16,904 bases of DNA from Gammaproteobacteria bacterium (lineage in GTDB: Bacteria; Pseudomonadota; Gammaproteobacteria; Immundisolibacterales; Immundisolibacteraceae). Made by a program: the position numbers and the translations under genes. Below, piece after piece: positions 1-12,354 of the stretch (positions are counted from its first letter, which is position 1; every line of letters begins with the position of its first letter). Below the pieces are notes generated by a model that was given only the letters and a program-made list of their open reading frames with translations, searched no databases and was not told the origin of the DNA. Where the stretch lies: assembly GCA_003526065.1 (NCBI GenBank), contig DQBD01000230.1, positions 541-17,444 on the forward strand, written 5' to 3'.

Positions 1-852
1 GGCGGGCGCGGCATGCGCGTGGTACACACCGAGGCGGCCCTGGCCGGCGCCATCGCCACCACCCGCCGCGAGGCGGGCGCCGCGTTCGGCAACGATGTCG
101 TGTACATGGAGAAGTACCTCGCCCAGCCGCGACACATCGAGTTTCAGGTGCTCGGCGACGGTGAGGGACAGGCCATTCATCTGGGCGAGCGCGACTGCTC
201 CATCCAGCGCCGCCATCAGAAGGTCATCGAGGAGGCGCCGGCGCCGGGCATCACCGAGGAGCAGCGCCTGCGCATGGGCGAGCTGTGCGCCGACGTGTGC
301 CGCAAGATCCGCTATCGCGGCGCCGGCACCTTCGAGTTCCTGTACGAGAACGGCGAGTTCTATTTCATTGAGATGAACACGCGCATCCAGGTCGAGCACC
401 CGGTAACCGAAGCGGTCACCGGCGTCGATCTGGTGCGCGAGCAGCTGCGCATCGCCGCCGGGCTCGGCCTGGGCTACCGCCAGGAGGACATCGCCTGGCG
501 CGGACACGCCATCGAGTGCCGCATCAACGCCGAGAACCCGACCACGTTCGCGCCGTCACCGGGGCGGGTGGTCCAGTTCCATGCACCGGGTGGGCCGGGC
601 ATCCGCTTCGACTCGCACCTGTACGGCGGCTACCTGGTGCCGCCGAACTACGACTCGATGATCGGCAAGCTGATCGCCCACGGCGCCGACCGCGACATCG
701 CCCTCGCGCGGGTCCGTACCGCCCTGCAGGAACTGATCGTCGACGGTATCCAGGCCAACACGCCGCTGCACCTGCGCCTGGTGGACGAGGGCGCCTTCCG
801 TGCCGGCGGCGTCAGCATCCACTACCTGGAAAAGCTGCTGGCCAACGGCTGA
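1..852 (+). CDS. accC: Biotin carboxylase subunit of acetyl-CoA carboxylase (5' truncated by window edge)
   Basis: Carboxylates the biotin on the carrier protein AccB using ATP and bicarbonate, the first half-reaction of acetyl-CoA carboxylase in fatty acid synthesis (cytosol). The frame is open from base 1: the first codons give the end of the glycine-rich ATP-grasp loop (GGRGMRVV), so about 163 N-terminal residues lie outside the window compared with the E. coli enzyme of about 449 residues. The visible 283 residues match the family throughout: [27 protein letters not shown], the catalytic and metal-binding [14 protein letters not shown] strand, [20 protein letters not shown] and the C-terminal HYLEKLL. 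It ends in TGA 8 bases from the convergent fmt stop. accB is expected upstream but is not visible. Identity is certain; the only gap is the missing N-terminus. Confidence 0.97.
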   Translation, partial: GGRGMRVVHTEAALAGAIATTRREAGAAFGNDVVYMEKYLAQPRHIEFQVLGDGEGQAIHLGERDCSIQRRHQKVIEEAPAPGITEEQRLRMGELCADVCRKIRYRGAGTFEFLYENGEFYFIEMNTRIQVEHPVTEAVTGVDLVREQLRIAAGLGLGYRQEDIAWRGHAIECRINAENPTTFAPSPGRVVQFHAPGGPGIRFDSHLYGGYLVPPNYDSMIGKLIAHGADRDIALARVRTALQELIVDGIQANTPLHLRLVDEGAFRAGGVSIHYLEKLLANG

Positions 853-860
853 CGGGCGGC

Positions 861-1802
861 TCAGGCCGCTGCGGCGGCCAATACCTCGCCGGGCGTCAGC
901 GGGCGCCCGGCGAGAAACTCGCGCGCCGTCAGCATGCGCTTGCCCTCCGGTTGCAGGGCGGTGATCCGCAGGCTTCCCTCGCCGCAGGCCACCTCGATGC
1001 CGGCCGCATCGGCCACCAACACCTGCCCCGGCGGCCCCGCGCCGTCACCCAGGGCGGCCGCGCCGATGCGCAGGCGCTGCCCGCGCCACAGCGTCCAGGC
1101 CAGCGGCGCCGGCGCAAAGGCCCGCACCGCCCGCTCCAGCGTCGAAGCCGGCGCGTGCCAGTCAAGCTGCGCCTCCCGCTTGTCGATCTTGGCCGCGTAA
1201 CAGGCCCCTTGCTCCGGCTGAGGATGGGCCCTGGCCGTGCCGGCCTCAAGATCCGCCACCACCGTCACGAGCGCTTCGGCGCCACGCTCGGCCAGGCGTT
1301 CGCGCAGGCTGCCGGCGGTGTCATCCGCCAGGATCGGCTCGCGGCACGCCAGGAACACCGGCCCGGTATCCAGCCCGGCATCCATCTGCATGATGCATAC
1401 CCCGGTTTCGGCGTCACCCGCCAGCAACGCACGCTCCACCGGCGCGGCCCCACGCCAGCGCGGCAGCAGCGAGCCGTGCACATTGAGTGCGCCCAGTCGC
1501 GGCAACTCCAAGATGGCTGGCGGCAGGATCAACCCGTAGGCCACCACCACCAGCAGGTCGGCGGCATGCGTCGCCACAGCGCCGGCCGCCTCCGGGCCAC
1601 GCAGGCTGACCGGTTGGCGAACCTCGAGCCCCGCTTCCAGCGCCGCCTGCTTGACGGCCGAAGCGGCCAGCTTGCGACCGCGGCCAGCCGGGCGGTCAGG
1701 CTGGGTATAGACCGCGGCCACCGTATGGCCGGCCGCCAGCAACGCGCGCAGGCTCGGCACCGCAAACGGCGCGGTGCCGGCAAACACCACACGCAGGCTC
1801 AC
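861..1802 (-). CDS. fmt: Methionyl-tRNA formyltransferase
   Basis: Transfers a formyl group from 10-formyl-tetrahydrofolate to the methionine on initiator tRNA, in the cytosol. The 313 residues are the usual length. The N-terminal Rossmann-like domain opens with [14 protein letters not shown], and the catalytic triad equivalent to E. coli N106/H108/D144 is present as N107 and H109 in [15 protein letters not shown] and D145 in LDTGPV. The C-terminal tRNA-binding OB-fold domain covers about residues 205-313. The start is GTG at 1802, overlapping the def stop as GTGA, so translation is probably coupled to def. No Shine-Dalgarno stands out. In many relatives rsmB follows fmt; here fmt instead ends 8 bases from the oppositely oriented accC. 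The alanine-rich C-terminal codons can form a 6-bp hairpin (864-879), too weak to call a terminator. Confidence 0.97.
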   Translation of the reverse strand: MSLRVVFAGTAPFAVPSLRALLAAGHTVAAVYTQPDRPAGRGRKLAASAVKQAALEAGLEVRQPVSLRGPEAAGAVATHAADLLVVVAYGLILPPAILELPRLGALNVHGSLLPRWRGAAPVERALLAGDAETGVCIMQMDAGLDTGPVFLACREPILADDTAGSLRERLAERGAEALVTVVADLEAGTARAHPQPEQGACYAAKIDKREAQLDWHAPASTLERAVRAFAPAPLAWTLWRGQRLRIGAAALGDGAGPPGQVLVADAAGIEVACGEGSLRITALQPEGKRMLTAREFLAGRPLTPGEVLAAAAA

Positions 1803-2308
1803 GGCCGTACGTCGTCGCGCTGACGCTTGACCGCCTTCTTTCGCAGCCGATCCTGCTTCAGGCGGGACAGGTAGTCGACGAACAGCTTGCCGTCGAGGTG
1901 ATCAATCTCGTGCTGGACGCACACCGCCAGCAGACCGTCGGCCTCCAGTCGGCAGGCATCACCATCGAGGTTGAGGTAGGTGACCGCCACCCGCTCGGCA
2001 CGCTCCACCGACTCGAACACCTCCGGCACCGACAGACAGCCTTCCTCGCACACCTGTACGCCGTCGCGCTCGACGATCTGCGGATTGATCAACGTCAACA
2101 ACTCGGTGCGTTCGGCACTGAGGTCCATCACCAGCACGCGCTTGGGCACCCCCACCTGCGTTGCGGCCAGGCCGATCCCCTTGGCGGCATACATGGTCTC
2201 TGCCATGTCCGCAGCCAGCTGGCGCAGGTCGGCGTCGACGCCGTCGACCGGCCGCGCTACGTCGCGCAGGCGCGGGTCCGGAAAGGTCAGAATGGGAAGC
2301 TGTGCCAT
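1799..2308 (-). CDS. def: Peptide deformylase
   Basis: Metalloenzyme (usually Fe2+) that removes the formyl group from the N-terminal methionine of nascent proteins, undoing the step made by the co-transcribed fmt. At 169 residues it is typical of type 1 bacterial deformylases. All three signature motifs are intact: motif 1 [10 protein letters not shown] (about 44-53), motif 2 EGCLSVP (89-95, metal ligand C91) and motif 3 QHEIDHLDG (132-140, ligands H133 and H137, catalytic E134). The C-terminal tail is basic ([10 protein letters not shown]). It starts at ATG 2308 with no clear Shine-Dalgarno (the bases before it are pyrimidine-rich). It is the first gene of the def-fmt pair, overlaps fmt by 4 bases, and is divergent from tsaP. 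Confidence 0.97.
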   Translation of the reverse strand: MAQLPILTFPDPRLRDVARPVDGVDADLRQLAADMAETMYAAKGIGLAATQVGVPKRVLVMDLSAERTELLTLINPQIVERDGVQVCEEGCLSVPEVFESVERAERVAVTYLNLDGDACRLEADGLLAVCVQHEIDHLDGKLFVDYLSRLKQDRLRKKAVKRQRDDVRP

Positions 2309-2348
2309 ATGAGGGGTGGGCGAGCGGGTGAACTGGGCTACACTGCAA

Positions 2349-2375
2349 CCGCCTTCAGGGTCTGCCTCAAGGCGG
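2349..2375. repeat. Inverted repeat in the def/tsaP divergent spacer
   Basis: CCGCCTT (2349-2355) is repeated in inverted form as AAGGCGG (2369-2375); inside it AGG (2357-2359) can pair with CCT (2365-2367), leaving one mismatch and a 5-base loop. It lies 41 bases upstream of the def ATG and about 90 upstream of tsaP. It could be a leader hairpin of the def transcript or a regulator-binding dyad. There is no T run on either side, so a terminator is unlikely. The rest of the spacer (2309-2466) shows no promoter I trust. Confidence 0.35.
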
Positions 2376-2466
2376 CCGCGTCGGAACCGAACAAGGGAAC
2401 CTGACGGCGCGTGACCGGTGCCGGGGGGTCAGGCTTGCCAACAATCATACTGGCCGGAACTTGCCC

Positions 2467-3489
2467 ATGACCAGACTTCGCCGCTCCCTCTTCTGCCTGC
2501 TGGCCCTGTGGCCCTTCCTGGCCAACGCCGACGAACTGACGCTGCGACCCGACCACCCGGAGATCTACGTCGTCGTGCGCGGCGACACGCTGTGGGACAT
2601 ATCCGGACGCTTTCTGGAAAAACCCTGGAACTGGCCGAAGTTGTGGGGCGTCAACCCGCAGATCGCCAATCCGCACCTTATATACCCCGGCGACCGACTA
2701 CGGCTGATCATGACCGACGACGGCCCGCGTCTGGTCCGCGACGGCATGGGCGGTCCGGGCCATCTGTCTCCGAAAATCCGGTCGACGCAGCTGGACACGG
2801 CCATCCCGCCGATCCCGCTGCGTCACGTGCAGGCGTTTCTTGAAGAAGCCGTGGTGCTGCGCAGCAATCAGCCAGGCGATTTCGCCTATGTGGCTGCGGC
2901 CGCCGACGAGCACCTGGCGGCCGGGCAGGGCGACCGCATCTACGGACGTCAGGTGGATGCAGAACCCGGCAAATCGTTCGACATCTTCCGCATCGGCCCG
3001 GCCTACACGGACCCTGAAACCGGGGAAGCGCTCGGCTACAACGCCCTCTACATCGGCCAGGCGATCGTTCAGCGTGCCGGCGACCCGGCCACGCTGGACG
3101 TCGCGAAAGCCCGCCGCGAGGTGCTGGCTGGCGACATACTGATACCGACCGACGACCGACCGCTGCAGGCCTTCTATGCGCCACGGGCACCGGACGATGC
3201 CGTCAAGGGACAGATCATCGGTGTGGTCGACGGCGTCTCGCAGATCGGCCAGCACAGCGTCGTGGTGCTCAATCGCGGCCAGCGTGACGGCATCGAGCTT
3301 GGCCATGTGCTGCAGGTGCGCCAGGTGCCGCAGCCCATCAACGACCCGGTGACCCGCGAGCGCATCCAGCCGCCGTCGGATCCGGCCGGCACGGTGATGG
3401 TGTTTCGACTGTTCGAGCGCGTCAGCTACGCCCTGGTCATGAACGCCACCGGTCCCATGCATACCCTGGACGAGGTGGTAACACCCTGA
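2467..3489 (+). CDS. tsaP: LysM-domain protein, TsaP-like (type IV pilus secretin-associated)
   Basis: Predicted exported peptidoglycan-binding protein of 340 residues. Residues 1-21 form a signal peptide: RLRR, a hydrophobic stretch, and an ANA cleavage site before DELTL. A LysM domain follows at about 33-80 (YVVVRGDTLWDISGRF through NPHLIYPGDRLRL). The rest, ending in VMVFRLFERVSYALVMNATG, resembles the C-terminal FlgT-like part of TsaP, which anchors the PilQ secretin to the cell wall in Myxococcus, Neisseria and Pseudomonas. Gene order agrees: in Pseudomonas the TsaP gene (PA0020) lies next to def and dprA. The start is ATG 2467, with GGAA 7 bases upstream; a TTG two codons earlier is less likely. 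The last codons carry the Shine-Dalgarno for dprA. Family membership is strong. The pilus role is inferred from homology and position, since no pil gene is in the window. Confidence 0.85.
   Translation: MTRLRRSLFCLLALWPFLANADELTLRPDHPEIYVVVRGDTLWDISGRFLEKPWNWPKLWGVNPQIANPHLIYPGDRLRLIMTDDGPRLVRDGMGGPGHLSPKIRSTQLDTAIPPIPLRHVQAFLEEAVVLRSNQPGDFAYVAAAADEHLAAGQGDRIYGRQVDAEPGKSFDIFRIGPAYTDPETGEALGYNALYIGQAIVQRAGDPATLDVAKARREVLAGDILIPTDDRPLQAFYAPRAPDDAVKGQIIGVVDGVSQIGQHSVVVLNRGQRDGIELGHVLQVRQVPQPINDPVTRERIQPPSDPAGTVMVFRLFERVSYALVMNATGPMHTLDEVVTP
3472..3478 (+). promoter_or_regulatory. Shine-Dalgarno for the CTG start of dprA
   Basis: GAGGTGG, close to the anti-Shine-Dalgarno complement, sits in the last codons of tsaP and ends 7 bases before CTG 3486. 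This spacing is what a start at 3486 requires, and no other start codon in the dprA frame lies within 90 bases downstream of it. It is the main evidence for the non-ATG start. Confidence 0.6.
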
Positions 3490-4583
3490 CACCGGACGCC
3501 GCGCACCTGACCCTGGCACGCACGCCAGGGCTGGGTGCCGTTGGCTGGCGGCGTCTGCTGGCGACGTTCGGCGATGCCCAGGCGGTGTTGTGCGCGCCAT
3601 CGACACACCTGCTGGAGTGTCTTGGCGGCAACCGTCGCCTGGTCCGGGCAGTCCAGTCTGCCGCCGCCAACCCACCCGTCGACGACCTTGCCTGGTTGCA
3701 GCAGGGACCGCAGCGGCAGGTGGTGTTTCTGGACCGACCCGGTTACCCGTCCCGGCTCGCGCAGATCCCGGACCCGCCGCCTGCGGTGCTGGTGCAGGGT
3801 GACGTCGCGTTACTCGATGGCCCGCAACTTGCGATCGTCGGCAGCCGTAACGCCACGCCGGTGGGCCGCGACACCGCATACATGTTGGCCGCCGCGCTGG
3901 CTGAAGCCGGGCTGACGGTAACCAGCGGCCTGGCCGAAGGCATTGACGCGTCCGCCCATCGCGGCGCGCTGGCCGGCGGCGGCGCCACCATCGCCGTTCT
4001 TGGCACCGGACCGGACCGGATATACCCACGCCAGCATCAGGAACTGGCCCAGACCATTGGGTCGACCGGCTCGCTGATCAGCGAGCAACCGGTGGGGACT
4101 CCGCCGCGCGGGTTCAATTTTCCACGCCGGAACCGGATTATCAGCGGCCTGTCACTTGGCGTCCTGGTGGTCGAGGCGGGCGCCCGCAGTGGCTCGCTGA
4201 TCACAGCCCGCCTGGCAGCTGATCAAGGGCGCGAGGTCTTCGCCGTGCCTGGCGGCATCCACAACCCACTGACGCGCGGCTGTCATGCCCTGATCCGTGA
4301 AGGCGCCAAGCTGGTGGAGTCCGTGGCCGACATTCTCGTGGAACTCCCGCCGCTGCCGGGTGGTCACACGGTACACGCCGCGCCTTCGGCCTGCGGCGCG
4401 GAACCGGATCCGGTGCTGGCCAACCTGGGCGACGCTCCGGCCAGCCTCGATCTGCTTGTGCAACGCACCGGATTGACGGTAGAGGAAGTTTCCACCATGC
4501 TGTTGACGCTGCAATTGGACGGCCTGGTGACGGCCCTGCCGGGAGGGCTGTATGGCCGTCGCGGCCCCCGCCAGGCGCGCTGA
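3486..4583 (+). CDS. dprA: DNA processing protein DprA (Smf), apparent CTG start
   Basis: Binds incoming single-stranded DNA during natural transformation and loads RecA on it (cytosol). The Rossmann-fold core is complete. Numbered from CTG 3486 it has IVGSRNATPVG (117-127), SGLAEGIDASAHRG (147-160), FPRRNRIISGLS (212-223), EAGARSGSLITA (230-241) and VPGGI (254-258). A C-terminal winged-helix-like domain (about 310-357) follows. The N-terminal helical segment LARTPGLGAVGWRRLLATFGD (from about residue 10) is conserved in the family but lies before the first ATG/GTG/TTG in frame, GTG 3585. CTG 3486 overlaps the tsaP stop as CTGA, has a good Shine-Dalgarno, and gives 365 residues, a usual length; GTG 3585 would give 332 and lose this segment. 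Downstream, smg starts after 8 bases. The function call is firm; the start is an inference. Confidence 0.93.
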   Translation: MTPDAAHLTLARTPGLGAVGWRRLLATFGDAQAVLCAPSTHLLECLGGNRRLVRAVQSAAANPPVDDLAWLQQGPQRQVVFLDRPGYPSRLAQIPDPPPAVLVQGDVALLDGPQLAIVGSRNATPVGRDTAYMLAAALAEAGLTVTSGLAEGIDASAHRGALAGGGATIAVLGTGPDRIYPRQHQELAQTIGSTGSLISEQPVGTPPRGFNFPRRNRIISGLSLGVLVVEAGARSGSLITARLAADQGREVFAVPGGIHNPLTRGCHALIREGAKLVESVADILVELPPLPGGHTVHAAPSACGAEPDPVLANLGDAPASLDLLVQRTGLTVEEVSTMLLTLQLDGLVTALPGGLYGRRGPRQAR

Positions 4584-4591
4584 GGGTATCG

Positions 4592-5074
4592 ATGAAGGAA
4601 TCCGTTCTCGACGTGTTGATGTTCCTGCTGGATAGCTGCAGTGAGGAAGGCGCGCTGGACGACGAGGATCGCGATGAACTGACCGGCCAGCTGACCAGCA
4701 TGGGTTTTGCGGAAGGACAGATCGACCACGCCTTCGACTGGCTGCAGAGCTTGGCCGAGGACGCGGATGCCGACGCCGACGACTGCCCGACATGGAGTGA
4801 TCGGGCGTTGCGGACGTTCTCGCCGACCGAACAGTACCGGCTCAGCCTGGAGGCGCAAGGGTTCCTGATGACACTGGCGCAGAACCCGATGATCGACAAG
4901 CCATCGCTCGAGCGGGTCATGGATCGTGCGATGGCACTCGATGTGGACGCCATTGACCTCGAGGACATCAAGTGGATCACCATGATGGTGCTCTACAACC
5001 GGCCCGGCTCGGCGCATCTGTACGCCTACATGGAAGAACTCGCCCAGCCCGAGGCGATGCGGCGCCTACAGTAG
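4592..5074 (+). CDS. smg: Smg family protein (DUF494)
   Basis: Small acidic cytosolic protein of 160 residues, the usual size for the DUF494/Smg family, whose biochemical role is not established. It opens with the family's MKESVLDVLMFLLDSC and has an acidic middle (DEDADADADDCPTWSD). The C-terminal half (LSLEAQGFLMTLAQ through AMRRLQ) looks all-helical. I see no signal peptide, membrane segment or metal site. The Shine-Dalgarno GAGGG (4582-4586) overlaps the dprA stop and lies 5 bases before ATG 4592, so it is translated from the same mRNA as dprA. The dprA-smg-topA order is conserved in many gammaproteobacteria, which suggests but does not prove a link to DNA metabolism. Confidence 0.92.
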   Translation: MKESVLDVLMFLLDSCSEEGALDDEDRDELTGQLTSMGFAEGQIDHAFDWLQSLAEDADADADDCPTWSDRALRTFSPTEQYRLSLEAQGFLMTLAQNPMIDKPSLERVMDRAMALDVDAIDLEDIKWITMMVLYNRPGSAHLYAYMEELAQPEAMRRLQ

Positions 5075-5088
5075 CGGCCAACACGCAG

Positions 5089-5108
5089 CGACCGCCTCAC
5101 GGCGGCCG
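5089..5108 (+). terminator. Possible weak hairpin between smg and topA
   Basis: CGACCGCC (5089-5096) and GGCGGCCG (5101-5108) pair over 8 bases with one A-C mismatch and a TCAC loop. No T run follows, only an AT-rich patch (5111-5135). It may attenuate read-through from the tsaP operon into topA or be chance GC-rich pairing. The rest of the 100-base smg-topA spacer holds no convincing promoter, although the AT-rich patch is the likeliest place for one. Confidence 0.25.
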
Positions 5109-5174
5109 CTCAGATATACCTTAAGTAAAGAAGAGAACCCTGCGCGCCGCTTCAGGCAGGCGCAAGCCCTTGCC

Positions 5175-7487
<2,313 letters not shown>

Positions 7488-7514
7488 GGCACGCGGCGCC
7501 GAGCGCCGCGTGCC
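7488..7514. terminator. Perfect hairpin between convergent topA and gyrB
   Basis: GGCACGCGGCGC (7488-7499) and GCGCCGCGTGCC (7503-7514) are exact inverted complements: a 12-bp stem with a 3-base CGA loop. It begins on the base after the topA stop and ends 9 bases before the gyrB stop. It fills most of the spacer and would form in both transcripts. Neither side has a proper T tract (TCCCCT follows on the plus strand), so it is either an imperfect bidirectional terminator or a 3'-end stabilising structure. Confidence 0.6.
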
Positions 7515-7523
7515 TCCCCTCGC

Positions 7524-11016
<3,493 letters not shown>

Positions 11017-11028
11017 TCGGAAAGCCGG

Positions 11029-12132
11029 CTACAGCCGCATCGGCATGATCACATACCGGTGCGCGCCACCTTCGGGCTCCGTGATCAGGCAGCTGCTGCC
11101 GGCATCGGACAGGTGCAGACGCACCTTGTCACTTCGAAGCGCCGTCAGCACATCAATCAGATAGCTCACGTTGAAACCGATCTCCAGCGTCGAGCCCCCA
11201 TATGCCACTTCCAGCTCGTCCTCGCCTTCTTCGTTCTCGGCGTTGTTGGCTGACAGGCGCAGCAGGTTGGGCTCGAGCTGCACCCGGACCGACCGATACT
11301 TCTCGTTGGCAAAGATGGCGACCCGCCCCAACGCGTCGCGCAAGGTCAGCCGGTCGATGTCCACCACCTTGTCCTGGTTGCGGGGGATCACGCGCTCGTA
11401 GTCGGGGAAACTGCCGTCGATCACCTTGGACTTGAATACCACGTCGGCGGCGGCGAGCGTCAGATGATCATCACCCACGGCCAGCCGTGCCGGGGTGTCC
11501 TCATCCGCCAGCAGACGCAACGCCTCGATGACCGTCTTGCGCGGCACGATGATGCGCCGGCTCAGTTCCGACGACACGGTCAGCGCGAGATCGGTGACGG
11601 CCATACGGTGACCGTCGGTTGCCACCAACCGTACCCGGCCGCCGTTGATTTCCAGCAGCATGCCGTTCAGGTAATAGCGCACGTCCTGCTGCGCCATGGC
11701 GAAGTGCGTGGCCTCGATCGCCCGGCGCAGGTCGCGCTGCGGCAATTCAATTTCAAAGGCGTCGCCCTTGACGTCGATCCCCGGGAACTCCGCCGCAGGC
11801 AGGGTCGCCAGGCTGAAACGCGAACGTCCGGCGCGAACGGCTGCGCGCTCGCCGCTGACCTCCAGTGTCAACACTGTGTCGTCCGGCATGGCCCGACACA
11901 GGTCGAGGAGCTTGCGTGCTGGCAGCGTGGTGGATCCCGCCGTCACACACGCCTCCAGTTCACCGGGCACCGACAGCTCCACTTCCAGATCCGTCGCGGA
12001 CATGCGAAAACCTTCAGTACTTGCGGTCACCAGCACGTTGGCGAGGATCGGCAGGGTCTGTCGACGCTCAACCACGGCGTGCGCCACCTGCAGGGGAGCC
12101 AGAAGCTGGTTGCGCTGAACGCTGATTTTCAT
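11029..12132 (-). CDS. dnaN: DNA polymerase III beta sliding clamp
   Basis: Ring-shaped processivity clamp that tethers DNA polymerase III and many repair enzymes to DNA. The 367 residues match the E. coli length (366). Three tandem clamp folds of about 120 residues each are expected. Recognisable segments are MKISVQRNQLLAPLQ at the start, LPILANVLV, MSATDLEVELS, an LLDLCRAMPDD-like segment, VRLVATDGHRMAV, the IIVPRKTVIEALRLL region, and the diagnostic C-terminus YVIMPMRL, which helps form the peptide-binding pocket. ATG 12132 follows GAGG 9 bases upstream. It is the second gene of the dnaA operon, separated from dnaA by the 222-base AT-rich spacer proposed here as oriC. Confidence 0.98.
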   Translation of the reverse strand: MKISVQRNQLLAPLQVAHAVVERRQTLPILANVLVTASTEGFRMSATDLEVELSVPGELEACVTAGSTTLPARKLLDLCRAMPDDTVLTLEVSGERAAVRAGRSRFSLATLPAAEFPGIDVKGDAFEIELPQRDLRRAIEATHFAMAQQDVRYYLNGMLLEINGGRVRLVATDGHRMAVTDLALTVSSELSRRIIVPRKTVIEALRLLADEDTPARLAVGDDHLTLAAADVVFKSKVIDGSFPDYERVIPRNQDKVVDIDRLTLRDALGRVAIFANEKYRSVRVQLEPNLLRLSANNAENEEGEDELEVAYGGSTLEIGFNVSYLIDVLTALRSDKVRLHLSDAGSSCLITEPEGGAHRYVIMPMRL

Positions 12133-12198
12133 GATCCGGGCCTCGGGGTCGGGTTCAGAGTTCTATTTTCTTTTACTAAGACTGGTAATTATTAGTCG

Positions 12199-12215
12199 CG
12201 TGGAAAACTGGATAA
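12199..12215 (-). promoter_or_regulatory. Two adjacent DnaA-box-like sequences
   Basis: On the minus strand 12215-12207 reads TTATCCAGT (7 of 9 to TTATCCACA) and 12207-12199 reads TTTTCCACG (8 of 9 to TTWTNCACA). They are head to tail, share one base, and lie in the middle of the AT-rich tract. Individually weak; their pairing and location give moderate support. Confidence 0.4.
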
Positions 12216-12340
12216 GTATAAATCCAATCGGAAAATCAGCGGCTTATAATTGACACTCGGCTGAGGAAAAAGGCATAACTCGCCCTTTCTTGCTGACCAT
12301 TGGTTTTGGGTGCTCAGCTTGCGAACGCGCCGTCCACACC

Positions 12341-12349
12341 TTATCCACA
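12341..12349 (+). promoter_or_regulatory. Consensus DnaA box
   Basis: TTATCCACA matches the high-affinity DnaA box exactly. It lies 5 bases beyond the 3' end of dnaA, at the dnaA side of the AT-rich spacer, where DnaA could nucleate origin unwinding. Confidence 0.75.
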
Positions 12350-12354
12350 GCCCA

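Larger units (their letters stand above)
12133..12354. other. oriC: Candidate replication origin (oriC) in the dnaA-dnaN spacer
   Basis: This is the longest intergenic stretch in the window. Bases 12161-12260 contain 35 G or C in 100, far below the surroundings, as expected of a DNA-unwinding element. It holds one perfect DnaA box and two weaker ones in opposite orientation. Origins in or beside the dnaA-dnaN spacer are known in several bacteria, including pseudomonads. A dnaN promoter is probably here too, but I cannot fix its -35/-10 with confidence. Only one perfect box is present, so the origin could extend into or lie upstream of dnaA. Confidence 0.5.

Noticed and set aside
864..879. Hairpin at the end of fmt as a terminator between accC and fmt
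   Set aside because: Only 6 bp, no T run, and it is made of repeated alanine codons.
516..1823. Plus-strand open frame spanning the end of accC and opposite fmt
   Set aside because: It crosses two certain genes in other frames and shows no family motif.
2411..2440. Sigma-54-like GG-N10-GC spacing upstream of tsaP
   Set aside because: The match depends on a run of six G residues and lacks the TGGCAC element; any G run gives this spacing.
2461..2466. TTG start for tsaP two codons before the ATG
   Set aside because: ATG 2467 has better spacing to GGAA and gives a standard signal peptide beginning MTRLRR.
2698..4029. Long minus-strand open frame opposite tsaP and dprA (443 codons)
   Set aside because: Antisense shadow of two genes with conserved motifs; composition is biased to arginine and low in recognisable structure.
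12245..12280. Perfect TATAAT and TTGACA hexamers on the plus strand in the dnaA-dnaN spacer
   Set aside because: They overlap by one base and so cannot act as one promoter. TTGACA followed at 18 bases by CATAAC would read antisense into dnaA. Such hexamers are expected in AT-rich DNA.
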